64,000 bases of DNA from positions 2,646,342 to 2,710,341 of the forward strand of contig NC_049989.1 of the NCBI RefSeq assembly GCF_000003815.2, written 5' to 3'. The translations under genes and the position numbers were made by a program. The notes under the pieces were generated by a model. The model was not told the origin of the DNA, did no database searches, and saw only the letters and a list, made by a program, of their open reading frames with translations. This stretch comes from Branchiostoma floridae. Its lineage: Eukaryota; Chordata; Leptocardii; Amphioxiformes; Branchiostomatidae. This document shows, in pieces, positions 11,770-24,600 of this stretch. Within the stretch, counting starts at the first letter, position 1; each line of letters opens with the position of its first letter.

Positions 11770-14460
11770 TATTCATAATGTTTTGATTTGTTTGGTAATA
11801 TTACATTAAATGTGCTCAAAACACCATCTGTATACTAATTATAAAATTAATGTGTTTGATTACTATTAGTTCTTGAAAAGGATTCTATTGAGTGTATTTT
11901 GCTATACTTCTGCACAATAAAGTATATTGGTAGTCATTGTCAAAATAACAGGGATTGGCACTAACACCCATTTCATTTTTAGAAAAAAATAAGTCAACTT
12001 AGCAAAGTCCCACTTTGCAATGCTGTTCCATACAGGTGACATGATAACTCAAAATTAGTAAAAACCAATGATGAATAAAAAAAGTTATAGCACAAGTTTT
12101 ATAATTGGCTCTTATCCTGGTCTTCTTTTACAATAAAAGAGAGTACTGTTTTGGTCTATTAGTGTTTCTGTAGCTAGAGTTCTCATGTGATGATGAATAT
12201 AATGCCTATGGTACAACAAGCTGCAGAGCTCTGCATGCTTGTAATACAATATTGCACCACACCTAATGGCAATACTCTATCACTCACAGGCACATGTGCT
12301 AGAGCCATCATAAAGCAACTTTGCTAGGATCTTCAATTCAGGTCTATTATATAGAACATTTAATGTATAATCAAGTTGTGACAATTTAATCAGAGACTCT
12401 TTCATACCACTGGATTTACCCTAGAGGTCAGGCACAGGCCCAATGATTGATCCCAAGTTGCCAATCTTGGTATGAACTGTCAGAATCTGGATTGGCCCTA
12501 ATGGTCTTCTGGTGAATTCAGTAGATTGAGTACAAACACCCCCTTGGAGCCTGATTCAGACAGTTAACGTTGATACCAGTATTCGTGAACAGGACTGGAC
12601 CATCCTGTGCCTGGGTGTCACCTATTGCACAGTAATTGATTCAAAGTTGAATGATATAAAATATTAGCTCGGCTAATTATCATTAGTGCTTCATGACAGG
12701 TGCAAAAATAATATAGAGTACACACAATGTAAGAAGTGATGTGATCTGGCCATGAATGAATAAGTGGTGTGTTCAATGTCAAGTGTATCATGGGTTACTA
12801 ACAAAAAGGATTATGTTTAGCTAAAAGTTTACAGTATTTTGACTATATTGCTTACTTTTGATATTTTAAAAAGAAACTATGCATATAGATAGGAATTATC
12901 CAATAAAGTAATATGATATTTCTCATGGAAAATGCAATTCCTAATCATAGCATCTGGTATAGGATGATATTCTGCTTTCATTGACCACAACCAAAGTTTT
13001 TGTAACCTGCCTATAGATGTACATCCTATTACTACTTTCCTGGGACAATTATGACTGGTTTACTTCTCATCATAAGGTGGTGCTGACTAGTTATTATTAA
13101 ACCATGATTAAGGATGAACATGAACATATGAAAACCTTTGGGACTGCAGAAAGGATACCAGACTAAACTTAAATATGGTATAATTCTGAAACCAAAGTAT
13201 GGTATATTGAACAACATATTCATTTCATTCAACAACATTCAACAATATATTCATGTCATACAACATATTATTCATATTTGTTCCTAAACACCTTCTTTGA
13301 CTTAATCAGTTAATGGAACTGACTTTGTTATTGTACGACATTATTTAAAGTATCTGTTTTCTAATATTTTGCAATTTACAACAGTTTGCTAATTTCTCAG
13401 CTACTTTGGACAGCTGAAAGTTGATGCAGCGAATTCGGATGTCATCCATATAATCAAATCAACAGACATGTAGCCTGAGTGCATGTATTTCGAGCCCAGG
13501 GATTATCTTATGATTCATCATAATAATCATATTGACCCTAACTCTGGCTTTCCACGTTTTTCTGCAAAGTTGAGTTTCAGCTGTGAAACAGTGTCAAAAG
13601 TTAATGACCCTGCATTCTGACTATGGAAATTAGTGACCAGTCAGTTGATAAGGGGGAGTCATTTATCACAAGGGTATTTGAATAAACTAGCTAGGGATGT
13701 GTAACTACATGTAGATGTACCATCAGGTACTGGTACAGTAATCAGTTACAGAGGTTTAGGTACAAGTCCAGACCTGAACAGCATAACAGAGACAATTGAA
13801 TATCAAAACAGAGTAAACTAAAGGTTTCAGGTATCTTATGCAGAGAACATGACATGGAGAGGCTTTCAAAACAAAGATGGTACTGATTTCACTGCCGAGC
13901 ACCTGTACACATTCCTAGTATGTCTTGTCATGCCTGATAAATCATACCATAACAGATACCACTGTGCTACACCTGTGGATGGAGAACAGGTACAGCAAGA
14001 ATTTCTAGCGGGAACGTTAAGAATTATTGAATACAGTCAGTATTTCCAGGGCGTACGGTAAAAATTACGAGGTACGGCAAAAAATTTCTTTTTGGTATAT
14101 ACACATGTAGCAAGAATAACTGATACATTTGTTGTATAGGGGAAGAAAGGAGTTTCAAGGGTGTGGGCATGGGGAACTGACATGAATATCACAACTGAGT
14201 TAGACAATAAGCATACCTCCAATGGAGTTTCTGGCTTGTTCTCATTATATAGCGATTTTAGGTTTGAAATTGCCTGATTTGGGTGACAGGTAGAAACCAC
14301 CTTACACAGTGTATGAAAGCAATGAGTGAGCCAAGGAGGTTAAAAAAAAACCTCCTTGGTGCCATCTGAGTGACATCATCTGTCAGGGCCTCAGCCAATT
14401 TGGCTTTACCTGCCAAACTATTAGAACTTCTGTGTTAGACTAGATTTGTGATCCTTGTAT
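11770..14460. other. Non-coding stretch
   Basis: No gene supported. A short perfect hairpin lies at about 14334-14360, with CCAAGGAGGTT facing AACCTCCTTGG across an A-run. The 70-codon frame at 13849-14061 has no recognisable domain, splice context or codon pattern. Confidence 0.5.
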
Positions 14461-14466
14461 ACGTAA

Positions 14467-14491
14467 ATATATATATATATATATATGCATG

Positions 14492-14573
<82 letters not shown>
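14467..14573. repeat. TA dinucleotide microsatellite
   Basis: An almost pure (TA)n tract of about 100 bp, broken only by a short ATGCATGTATGT interruption near 14487-14500. Isoleucine/tyrosine frames over it are artefacts. Confidence 0.95.
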
Positions 14574-14574
<1 letters not shown>

Positions 14575-15263
14575 TCGGTTGGGCAAAACTGTACAATAAA
14601 GGTCTTCATTCGTTCGCAAAACTGTACAATAAAGGTCTAAACTTCATATCAGTGGCCATTTTTTGCCCATGGCTATAAATTTCTTTTCCCCATGGCTATA
14701 AATTTTTTTCCCCATGGCTACCAATGCCAAGACATCAATAATAAAGATGTGGTGAATCATAAAACACAATAGGTGATGTGGAAAATGAAGAAAGCAACTT
14801 GGTGTTGCCTATAACTGTCTCCATATCAAGTCATAAATCCTGAGATTTTGTATATTGTTTAAGTGAGAACAGGATTCCTATCAATTATCATTTCAACAAA
14901 CTTAGCATTTGAAGTAAACTATCATAATAACAGTCACAGATTTGCTCAAGGATTAAGCAGACAATACAATTAAAGTTTAAACATCAATATTATGCAAGTA
15001 GCACATCTGTGTTTCATGATTTCATCGCTTATTGAATCTAGGAGGGCATATTTTGCTTCCTGTATCGTATATGCAAGCGAGGAGGTTATAAGCAAGTATA
15101 TAATATATATATATAACACCACAATCAAAGGATGTCTGTGATGTTCACTGCATCATCCTAGGTTAACCTTCCTAATCTCAAACAGAGTTAGCTTTTGATA
15201 TATTGACTGGTTTGAATGCACTTTTCCACATGGCAATATTAGCTATATAGTGATCATGAGCTA

Positions 15264-15676
15264 TAGGGGTGGGTACCGAGGTCCGGTTCAGGTCCAGAGG
15301 ATCAGGTCCTGGTCCGGACCTGAACCGGACCTGAACCTAGACCTGATTCAGTATGTCGAAACTTGTGAATGGACAATACTCAAAACAACGGTCCATTTCG
15401 CTACAAAGAAATCTGTTTTGTGGAATGTTTGATTCCCACTGGCTTTTTAAAATCCTACAAGGCTAACTGCCTCTGTACGACTGACTGTAAAACTGACTAT
15501 AGGCTCTACTCTACTTCGCTCTTGTTATTTTCATTGAATGGTAGGCCCCAAAACGTGTGAATGCCTGTTCCTTTTCCAATAGGTCCAACAACCGGTCCAC
15601 CAATTTTTTCAGGTTCGTTTTTTTCTGGACCGGTCCATTAACATTAAGAAAAACCGGTACCCACCCTTTATTAATA
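15264..15676. mobile_element. hAT-like MITE
   Basis: Inverted ends TAGGGGTGGGTACCG (15264) and CGGTACCCACCCTT (right side). The flanks ATGAGCTA (15256-15263) and GTGAGCTA (15677-15684) match in 7 of 8 positions, as expected for an aged 8-bp hAT target duplication. Many internal GGTCCGG/CCGGACC words form further inverted repeats. There is no transposase frame. The right end is offset by a few bases relative to the left. Confidence 0.65.
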
Positions 15677-15689
15677 GTGAGCTACTTAA

Positions 15690-17600
15690 AGAAACAGTTA
15701 GACAGTCAACTCTTTTGTGTAATGTAATTAGATGCTTTAGGTTGAACACAGATAACAGCCTGGCCTTTTGAATTTCTTCATCAAGAACTGATTACCACCG
15801 ATATTCTTTTTACATCAAACATCACGCGATTGGAATGCCCTCCAGGAATATATAGTCCAAGCCAAAAACAGGGAGGCATATAAGAATGCCCTCCATACCA
15901 GTAATTTACTTCAACCAAAGGCTACGGGTTCTTGCCACCACACAGCAGAGTGGCGGTCAGGGAGTGGCGCCCCTACCCACTGAGGAGCCAAAAGCCACCA
16001 GCCACCAACCAGCCCCACAAACCACCTGCATCTACAGTTGTACACCTAGAAAATTACCCCACCCTCACCCCAGTGCCTGAGCCCTCAACCTAATCAGGTA
16101 TGGCACTCAAAGGAAGAAGAAGACATTATTTGTTATCCAAAATTTATTTTGCACTAGGACACACCATCACGTGATGATGCGAGTAGAAACAGTCTCCTGG
16201 CTTACTGCAGGAATAATGAACCCAGGCCGACCAACTAACGAACCAAGCACCATAACCGCCAGGCCAAAAGGTTTGGACCCATTGGACTGGTTAGTTAATG
16301 GCATTTGAATCTCACTGTTACATGAATTATAGAAATTGTTTGTATCTCAATTGCTTATATCCCTTTATCCAGCCATTCATAACTGGCCTGAGGAACTCTC
16401 TAAACTTAATTTATAACTTACATTACAATATAATGCTTCCAGTAACAGGTCAGGTCACCATTCTCTGGTCGGCTTCGTTATAATTATAATATAAGGGGTG
16501 TTTGACGGCCCAGTCGGCCTGCTTCTGATTAGAAGTCCTATGAGACTTCGTTACCAGAGGGGTTTACCTGGGCTTTTGCGTTGTAAATAACCTAACCCCG
16601 TAAAAGTTCCCTGGCGTGCGCTGGTGAACTGGGCGGACGGGCCACTCTCTCAGCCCGTAGAGATAGCGACCAGCTCCCGATGGCATAGTTACCAGGATAG
16701 GCGGTTGTGTCACTATTCGTAGACTAGTTTTACCACCTAAGATACTAGTAGTAGTAGTAGGCAAGGTAAGTTGGGTATATAGTGACCACAACGTCATATG
16801 ATAAACCGCTCAGGGCTTACAAAAATGATTTTTCCCCGTACAACAAAATTATATGGCTGCTACTTCACCTTCGGGTTTTCAAACCATGATTTTTCCATAC
16901 TTCATTGTTGGTTATCAAAGAGAAAACCGGAGCCAGGATTATAAGACCTACCTGTTGAACGTGTTACGTGGAATGAATATGCTTGGAAAGGAGTTTCCAG
17001 GCTCATATCGCCGACCGCCACACACCTTCTGTCCGATCTGTGGGCGCCGCCATGTTGGGTCAGCATCACGGGTTGTTGACCCCGACTCCTGATTACCCCC
17101 AGCGCGAACTCTTCGCTAATCAGACGGCCTCAGTCCATGGGAAGGCACTGATCAACCGAACGTATTCGCAAATCATGCCCCATGATTAACAAACCTTTAT
17201 GATAATAATGATAGAATCGGGTGGACCTTCTCCAGAACATAGTTTGGAGATTATCGGCGAGGTACCTCATAGCATGCGCATTAGCCTTATTCCGTCCACA
17301 ATTGATACTTATTGATGATCATAAACCAACCTTCTATGCTTAACCTAAGATGGGTCAATTCAATTCATTCTTTCATTATCCACAAATCCCCACAATGTTA
17401 AAGGCAGTATCTTATGTTTAGAGATTAGTGGCATACTCCATTATTTTACTTTTAGACTGTGCACGAAATTAGCCTTAATTCCGGCACTATTTTGCAATCA
17501 AAACACCGGCATGATTTTGCAAATATAACATATACTGATTACGCCAGTGGAACCTGACTATGGTTAAGTTTCATCTACAGAAAAATGAATCTAAAAAGAG
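15690..17600. other. Non-coding stretch downstream of the sialyltransferase exons
   Basis: The missing 3' exon or exons of the sialyltransferase would be expected on the minus strand below 17618, but I could not recognise sialyl motif S here. The minus-strand frame 16564-16797 and plus-strand frame 16853-17092 have no family signature. Confidence 0.4.
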
Positions 17601-17617
17601 GAGGAATGTAAACGTAC

Positions 17618-20600
17618 GATTTGATGACATTGTTGATGCCCGGCGGTGGAAACGCCGTCTTGATCTGTAGTTTATATTGCAGAATGAACCTGGCAATGAC
17701 GTTCGTGTGCCCCCCTCCGGGGTTCGTGAAGGCGGGAACGTACAAGATCTGGTCTCCGATTTGTCTTAAGCGACGTAGCAACCGTTCATGGTCCTTTTTG
17801 CTCTTCAGCCATTTTCTATAGTACACAGGAATTACCGACGGATTCATCGTGGTAAAGTTTGCTTTCGAACCGACGTCTTTTTCGTACCCTGTAATTGGAG
17901 GAAGATTACACCTTATAACGAAATCCATGGAGTCGATTTCTCGACCGCATTTGCTGTTCAACACGATCCCAGAATTCCCTACGACTGCGCACGAGTTAAA
18001 ATGGCGGCCACGTAAAGGAGACTCCATTGGGGTCACCTTGAGGAAGTTTTCGGTGACGTTGAAATAACTTCCAGGTCCAGTCTCGTACTTGACGTGATGG
18101 CCGACGCTTAGGTCCGACGTCGTCATCGTCAGGTGTTTGTCTGGACTGTAAAGCTTCAATATGTGTTTTCTAGAGAAAGCAATGAAAATACCACTTTGTT
18201 AGTAAGATTCAAGAATCGATGACACCAGGATTAAAACTCACACTTTGAGTCAAAACCAAGTTATAAACGAGGAGTCTATCAATATCATCTTTATAACATG
18301 AACTCATTTTTTAAAAATATTAATTGATTCATACAAAATGATGAGACCAGATACAAATCGCTGAACATCGTTGTGACAAGGTCTAAGTGTACGTATACCC
18401 CTAACGATCTGACATTTCTTTGTAGGTGTATCCAGGAGTCATCCTAGCCCTCAACAACAAATGCCTTCGAAACCATACTTCCAATTCTCCAAGTTTCCTG
18501 TTACACCACTTTCGCCTTACATGCTGCCACTGTAGAATATTCACATAACTGTGTACGCATACCAGGACAAACAAACAAACATTTATAATACCTTAATTTT
18601 GTTTTTAAGGAGGTAAAGGGATACAAAACGTATGAAATGGTAAAAAAAGCAAAACTATCCATTCAGATAAAGGGAAAAAAATTACCTCATTTTCTCCACC
18701 TCTGTGCTGTTATAATATCCCGGCTTCAGTGTTGTACTATTGAGTGCTTTAAACGTCTCTGTGAGGAAAGGCAACTCCGGTTTCGCGCCAACAACTGGCT
18801 TTGGCTTCCTGACACGTTTGACGACTCGGACAACTTTCCTTACCCGCTTCTTCGGAGGTGCTTTTACTGCCTCAGGTTTGGTCGAGTTTGTCGCAGCATT
18901 CGGGATTTGTTTCACCGCACTGGACGACACTAAAGAAGTTTGATTCGTAGTGTTCTCGGTACGCAATAGTGATGCTACTGGTGGTATGTCTTCCACCATG
19001 GATTTGTTAGCCACTGTTTTTATCAGGCTATCTAAAGATTTTTGTAAATTTGGCGAATCTGTAAGTTTTCTTGTTCCATTGTTCGTCTCCTTTTTTGGTA
19101 TTTCCGGAGTCTTGCGTTTTTTCTTGCGTACTTTGATAACTTTGACTATTCTTCTAACTTTTCTCTTCGGCGCTGGAGCCTTTTGGACAGTGTTATTTTG
19201 AGGTAACGTGTTGTTATTTACAGACACGGTGTTATTATTAAAAGTCACGATGTTTTTATTTTGAGGCACGGTGTTTATGTTGTTTACTAAGGACTGTTTT
19301 CCAGTCAGGAAAATTGCCTGACCAGCGCTGATGTTGCGCAGACTACCGGAGCGTGTTGGTGTCGTCATGACCATGTCTTCCAGCACATCGGTACTGGAAA
19401 AGAAAGAAGCATATAACAATAGAACCAATGTTAGTCATACCTCATGACATTTTATTCGTTGTTTCTACACGTGCAAGTTAGAAACATTGATATCAAATAT
19501 AATTACACAGTAGTAGCCATGAAATTTCATCGTTCAGAATGACTTTATTCATGCTTTAAAATGCTATGTACCGAATTATCTATCTACACTCTTTTCTTGT
19601 TTCAGTTCAAGCTATAACGGTTCTTGAGTTACATCTGACAGCTAAATGCATTAATCTTAATCGTCCGAATTTCGCTGAACTCTCATTCTCGAGAAAAAAT
19701 ATAAGGGCTGTAGAAAATTATGGGTCAATGCCATATCGTTAACTGAACGTGTATGGTCATTTGGAATAACTTCATTTCTGGTAATTGTTTTCTATATCAA
19801 ATGCGATTAGTTTTATTGATTGTATCTACGATACAAATCAATTGTAAAATACTGTACCTCCATAGCTTGGGCGTGTCCCATTTTACATTTTATGGTTAGT
19901 TCAACTTTGGAAAGATGCTTTTGTCTCCAGCTTTTCATCATGTGAAAAGGAGCACGCAACCACTACACATGATAGTGCGGTTATGGTACCGCTCTTAAAC
20001 CTTGATTCACTTGTCATTGTGCTTGTCGGAAGGAGATAGGAACCTGGCTTCTCTGTCACGAGCAGTGGAATAATAGCTCTTCAGTCACCTAAACTTAGTC
20101 TCTACCAGATCGCTGGAAAAATCGTAGAAATGGAACAAATAGAGGAGTAAGCCGACCAGGGAACATATTTATATTCCGGTTATATTCCTCTGGCCGGCTT
20201 ACTCCTCTATTTGTTCCATTTTTACGATTTTTCCAGCGATCAGGAGTCTGGTAGAGACTAACCTAAACTGGTCGAGATCACTTTCTGCCACCCTTCTACA
20301 AAAAGCTTACGCAGGCTTAAATTTTCAAACGAAAGACGTCTGAAAACATTCAACATAAAATGATATTTTGGAAGCTCTTTCCCTTCAAAACAACCAATTT
20401 CAATAGAATGGCCTGGACAATTTAGCTCGGATAATTATTGAAGCCACACCCCACCACACAAAACCCTAGCATTCAACACGTGTTAACGTCATCTCATTAA
20501 TAATGCAAATATGCTCCGCAACACATAATATGCCGAATTTACAATATTCACAGTCTCATATTATTCACAAATTCACTACATCTGAGTGGCAAATATCACA

Positions 20601-21672
20601 ATCATATATTTCTTAGGAGGCATTCTTGGAATTAAAGAATTGTTGGACTTTGACTTGACAGTTTTGACTATGACTATGTGCTTTTCGTCGGCCCAACCCT
20701 TGTGAGTTCATTGACCTTTACCGGTAAAGTAAGGACACTTTTCGACTGTTCAAGCATATCTGGTGGAACAATACGAGCCAAGCATCACAGCACGCGTGGC
20801 TTGGGAAGATGAAAGCATGACGCTTGTGTTGACAACGTCGTCAAGACAAGAGAATTACTTTTTTTTTCTATGACTCAAGCTTTACAACGTTACAAGCCGT
20901 GCCTGGCATTCGGAAATTAATTTTGCCAATAACCCGATGAATTGGAATAATTAGCAGAAATAATCAACCAGAAATGTTTTGGGGAAATACCTCCTTCGGG
21001 GGTGCTTTCCCTGTAAATTTGACAGGTGTAGAAAGATAGCTGCTTCTTGTGGAGAGAAGAGTGCTCAGTGAATATAGTTCAGCCCGGCGAAATGAGGTTA
21101 GGTACACACTAACCACCGGTCTGTCACGGACATGCACCGATGCCCGTCGGACAGTTATCTAAGTAAGTATTTAAAAACCCCAACCTGTAGACTTCACTTT
21201 ACGACCTTTTTTCTGTCAGATAGAAAACAACACGTCCATAGTAAAATAGTATCAAGGTGTTCAAAATTAATTCGCTTTTCTTAAGAACTGTCCTTCGTTG
21301 TCACCGAGTAATGTAGGAGCACCCTCACTAGATAGATACAAACAACGCTTACAGTTAGATGTACATACGTTAGGTGTGCAAAGGTTAGGTGTGACAGGTC
21401 GTTCAGTGTAATATAACCAGCTGCTGTTGTACTGTGTGCCTGCAAGGCTGGTGTGTTACACCGACTATGTATACAGATATAGATACTACATTAACTAACC
21501 CATACCTTTGGGTTGTATGTTGAAAGCCGCCGAGTTGTCGGTTGCCGCGGGCGTCTTGCCTAACGAACGTATAACGGTCCACCCACACCATGTAACTCAT
21601 CGCGACGTTCATAAGAAACAGAGCCACTATTCCTGCAGTGGACAGCGAGTTACACGTCGCCCTAAAAGACAT
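17618..21672 (-). CDS. Alpha-2,8-sialyltransferase-like protein, 3' end not found
   Basis: A Golgi type II membrane enzyme that would transfer sialic acid from CMP-sialate to glycan acceptors. Three exons join in phase 2: 21672-21506, 19393-18686 and 18169-17618, giving about 475 residues. Residues 11-31 are a signal-anchor, preceded by a short cytoplasmic tail (MSFRATCNSL). A long stem follows, rich in Asn and N-glycosylation sequons, with two very basic blocks (about 128-150 and 234-255). Exon 3 holds a clear sialyl motif L at about 351-398: NSCAVVGNSGIVL, then CGREIDSMDFVIRCNLPP and DVGSKANF, as in ST8Sia enzymes. Exon 3 ends at a GTACGT donor after AFPPPGINNVIKS, so motifs S, III and VS must lie in later exon(s), which I did not find. 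The ATG was chosen because it directly precedes the anchor and the only upstream in-frame start-like codon is GTG. The family call is firm; intactness is unknown. Confidence 0.85.
18686..19393 (-). CDS. Sialyltransferase exon 2: stem with two basic repeats
   Basis: A 708-bp exon with phase-2 acceptor (TTTTCCAG) and phase-2 donor (GTAATT). It encodes the lumenal stem only. An Asn-rich stretch has internal repeats (FNNNTV, VNNNTLPQNNTV). Then come two related Lys/Arg/Val blocks, APAPKRKVRRIVKVIKVRKK (19111-19179) and APPKKRVRKVVRVVKRVRKP (18796-18861), separated by a Ser/Thr-rich linker with further sequons. Such cationic repeats are not a usual part of ST8Sia stems. Confidence 0.85.
20096..20260. 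mobile_element. Foldback MITE with exact 9-bp duplication
   Basis: A 165-bp element in intron 1 of the sialyltransferase gene. It is almost one long palindrome: TAGTCTCTACCAGA at the left and TCTGGTAGAGACTA at the right, with arms of about 70 bp (for example ATAGAGGAGTAAGCCG facing CGGCTTACTCCTCTAT). It is flanked by the exact direct repeat ACCTAAACT (20087-20095 and 20261-20269), typical of Mutator-like insertions. Confidence 0.9.
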
Positions 21673-22671
21673 CTTGTAAACGGTGTCCCTCAGGTGAGCA
21701 CCTTTGCCCCGACCACCCGACTGTGTCACTGTCGATTAGAGAATCTTCTCATCCGTACAGAAGCGCTCATTGGAACGGGAGGGGATCGTGTCAACAGTCT
21801 TACAGGTGGCTTGAAAAGAAATGTTTTCATAGCGATGGTAGGTGTGGTGCTCTTGTTGTTCAAAACAGTTACAAGCCTCGTTCGTGTCGTCACCGTTTAG
21901 CTGTATAGCTTGTCTTGTAAAACTGTTTTTACTATCTGTAACAGAATTATCGCTTATTTCTAAACCGATTATTTGCCGCTCTCGCTCTTATGTCGTCAAG
22001 GAATAGAAGCTTATCTTTCGGGATGATCCAGATAAAACGAAGATAGACTGACAGCTGACACCGTCCCCTGCGGCTTTTCTTTTGTTGACGTCTGCTTTGG
22101 TTACAAACATGGCCTACATGTACATTTTATGACAAAATCATTAAATGCGTCCGATATGGTTGTTGACGTGGTTGCACTTGTTGCTCGTCTGTAACCCAAA
22201 AGATTGTGTAAAAAATGTTTGTCACGAGTATTCGTATTGTCTTCAGTCCGGTTTTATTTCCAGATAGATATCCTGTACCTGTATACAATATTTATAACAG
22301 CCTAAGAACGTTTCAGAAGATTATTGCACACAACCCCAAAGAGAACTCGATATACACATTTGTACATGGATGTCTAGTAGAGACTGTATATCAAAACTGC
22401 AGGTATCTCAAAACTGCGCCAGACTGAGCCAGGTATTCGCAAAGTGGCTCATGGTAATTATCTGCGCAATTCGCCGCCTGAAATTTCGATTTTGATTTCA
22501 AAATGTATTTGCTAATTGATTTTTTTTTAAATCATTGTACATTGGATTTTTGATGTAGTGGAAACATTGTGAATCCCATCAAAGTTATCTATCTGCAGAT
22601 GTGACATCTGGGTGCAGCCGTTTTGTTGGGCTTATCTGGGATTTATACGCGAACACGTTGCACGTCAGTGT

Positions 22672-22862
22672 AAGCATCTACCAGACTCGGCCACAGGTAG
22701 TCGGAAAAATAGTCAAAATTGGCCAAATAAGACAGAAAATACGCCCGCCAGAGGAGTTTGATGGCCAAGAAGTACAGTTTGCGACCTAAGGTATTCCTCG
22801 GCCATTGAATTTGGCCAATTTCTACCATTTTTGCAGCAACCTATGGAGCCTGGTAGAGGCTA
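22672..22862. mobile_element. MITE of the TCTACCAG...CTGGTAGA family
   Basis: The left end ATCTACCAGACTCGGCC pairs with the right end GAGCCTGGTAGAGGCTA. The direct repeat CGTCAGTGT flanks it at 22663-22671 and 22863-22871. Same family as 20096-20260, 29775-29915, 53877-54080 and the half copy near 38759. Confidence 0.8.
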
Positions 22863-22958
22863 CGTCAGTGTGACCACAGGAGAAAATTGTCACAATTTCG
22901 CAAAGTTGGCACAGTTTCCTAGCGCAGTTTGGCGCATTCCGATGAGATACCTATTCAC

Positions 22959-23028
22959 CAAGCAGAGGTTGAGCCGCGGAGATATAGTAGTTCTACTATA
23001 TCTCCGCGACTCAACCTCTGCTTGGAGA
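22959..23028. repeat. 70-bp near-perfect hairpin
   Basis: CCAAGCAGAGGTTGAG, then CGCGGAGATATAGTA, is followed immediately by its reverse complement. This gives arms of about 34 bp with almost no loop. It could be a foldback transposon remnant or a structured RNA. No target duplication could be assigned with confidence. Confidence 0.75.
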
Positions 23029-24049
23029 ATATGAGATACCCGCTTTGACGTCAGAACAGTTAAAGACTTTCACCAGACGGGAACATCCTCCGAGCAAATA
23101 TGACCCCGTTGTGAACTGTATCCCTCTACATGGCTTGTGAGGCACGCCCTAAGCCATAATTCATCTGCAAATAGGGGTCCTTTCAAAACTGATGTAACAT
23201 ACACGGCCAAAGCCACGTTTCCATACCGTGGGCATATTTACAGAGTACACACTTAGTTATGATGTCAGCACAGTAAATCGCGACGTCTTACACCTGCCAT
23301 GTTCGAACGCATGGTTCCAAACTTTTTACTTAGGAATTACTGTGGAGGGCATGATGAAGTACTCGTTCACAATTCTGTAGGGGTTAAATTTTCTTGAGTT
23401 TCTTTTTACAGACTGACTAGTTTTCCCCAACTGTTTGTTGAATCACTTTGCTACGAGTGCTTGCATTTCAACACTTTTGTAGGGGTTACAAAACTTTTAC
23501 AGCCCTGCTAACGTTACAGTAAGATGACAATAAGCTCGTCCACAATTTTGAGTGCACATGCGCAGCGACATGTATTATGGGTAATATGTCAAAGGTGAAG
23601 GCCACTGAGACAAAAGGATAAACTAAACACATTTAGACATTATCATGCAAATCGTTTATACTATTACCCACAATTCCAGTCGCTGCTCATGCGTACTCGG
23701 AACGATGAACGTGCTTATTTCAACAATTTTGTAGGGGTAAAAACTTCTTTATAACTTTGTTACACTTAATATATACGCTATCAATTCGGTACAAGTTACA
23801 AAGTGAGTTACCAACCTACTACATCAGGTTCTGTTTCTTGTGTACATCACTACATGTACATGTGGCAGTAAGCTCGGTCAGGATTTTCTGCTTCAAACTC
23901 TTTTAATTGTATCGCCAGTCTTGTGCGTATGTTCTATACAATGCCATGTTGATAAACTCGAACTACCCACAAGTTGTCTGCAAAGATATTTCGTTTACTT
24001 TAGCCTATAGAAGTGTATCGTTGTTCTGTGTGGGATTTGTTAGTATTGA

Positions 24050-24600
24050 GTAGTTTTTTGTCGTGATCACCTATTGAGTGGAATCTAACGTTACTATCGA
24101 GTGTGATTTGATCATGATCACCCATAGACCGGGATCTAGTGTTGATCATGATTACGTTTTGACAGGGATCCAGGATTGGGTGAGACTTAACAAAGATCAT
24201 TGGTCCTCTGGGTCTAGTATAGAGTAAGATTTGATCTAGATCACGTACAGGGATCTACTATTGAATGAGAGTTGGTCATGATCACATATTTAGTGGTATC
24301 TACCGTCGAGTGTTTTTTTAATCAAGATTACGTTTTAACAGGGATCGAGGATTGTGTGATTGAGATCGTGGATCCTCTGGGGTCTACAATTTAGTAAGAT
24401 ATGATTAAAATCACGTACCAACAGGGATCTGGTGTTGAATGAGATTTGATTTTGATCATATTTCACAGGGATCTAGTATTGAGTGAGATTTGATTATGAT
24501 CACATATCGATAGAGATCTACTATCGAGCGTGATGTGATTATGATCATATATCGACAGGGATCTAGTGTTGCATGAGATCCCGATCACGGATCCTCCGGG
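24050..24600. repeat. Minisatellite of about 36-50 bp in the 3' region of the SH3 gene
   Basis: Roughly a dozen degenerate units contain GGGATCTAGTATTGAGTGAG and TTTGATTATGATCACATAT. They begin just at the stop codon of the PX/SH3 gene (24585-24587) and fill what should be its 3' untranslated region. Near 24463-24590 the array reads open on the minus strand, in a frame different from the gene's. Confidence 0.85.

Larger units (their letters stand above)
21680..24000. other. Intergenic region between the two minus-strand genes
   Basis: Region 5' of the sialyltransferase gene and 3' of the SH3 gene. It contains a MITE (22672-22862), a hairpin (22959-23028) and scattered short repeats, including GCAGCGACATGTATTATGGG near 23560, which resembles a segment near 36035. 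No coding exon was supported. Confidence 0.5.

Noticed and set aside
11347-11778. His/Thr-rich frames
   Set aside because: CA microsatellite composition; no splice or domain context.
13849-14061. 70-codon plus-strand frame
   Set aside because: No family resemblance, no flanking splice or promoter evidence.
16564-16797. Minus-strand frame considered as the missing sialyltransferase exon
   Set aside because: Lacks the motif S pattern (S/T-T-G, C-D-E-V and Y-G-F) and H-x4-E; no fitting phase-2 acceptor was seen.
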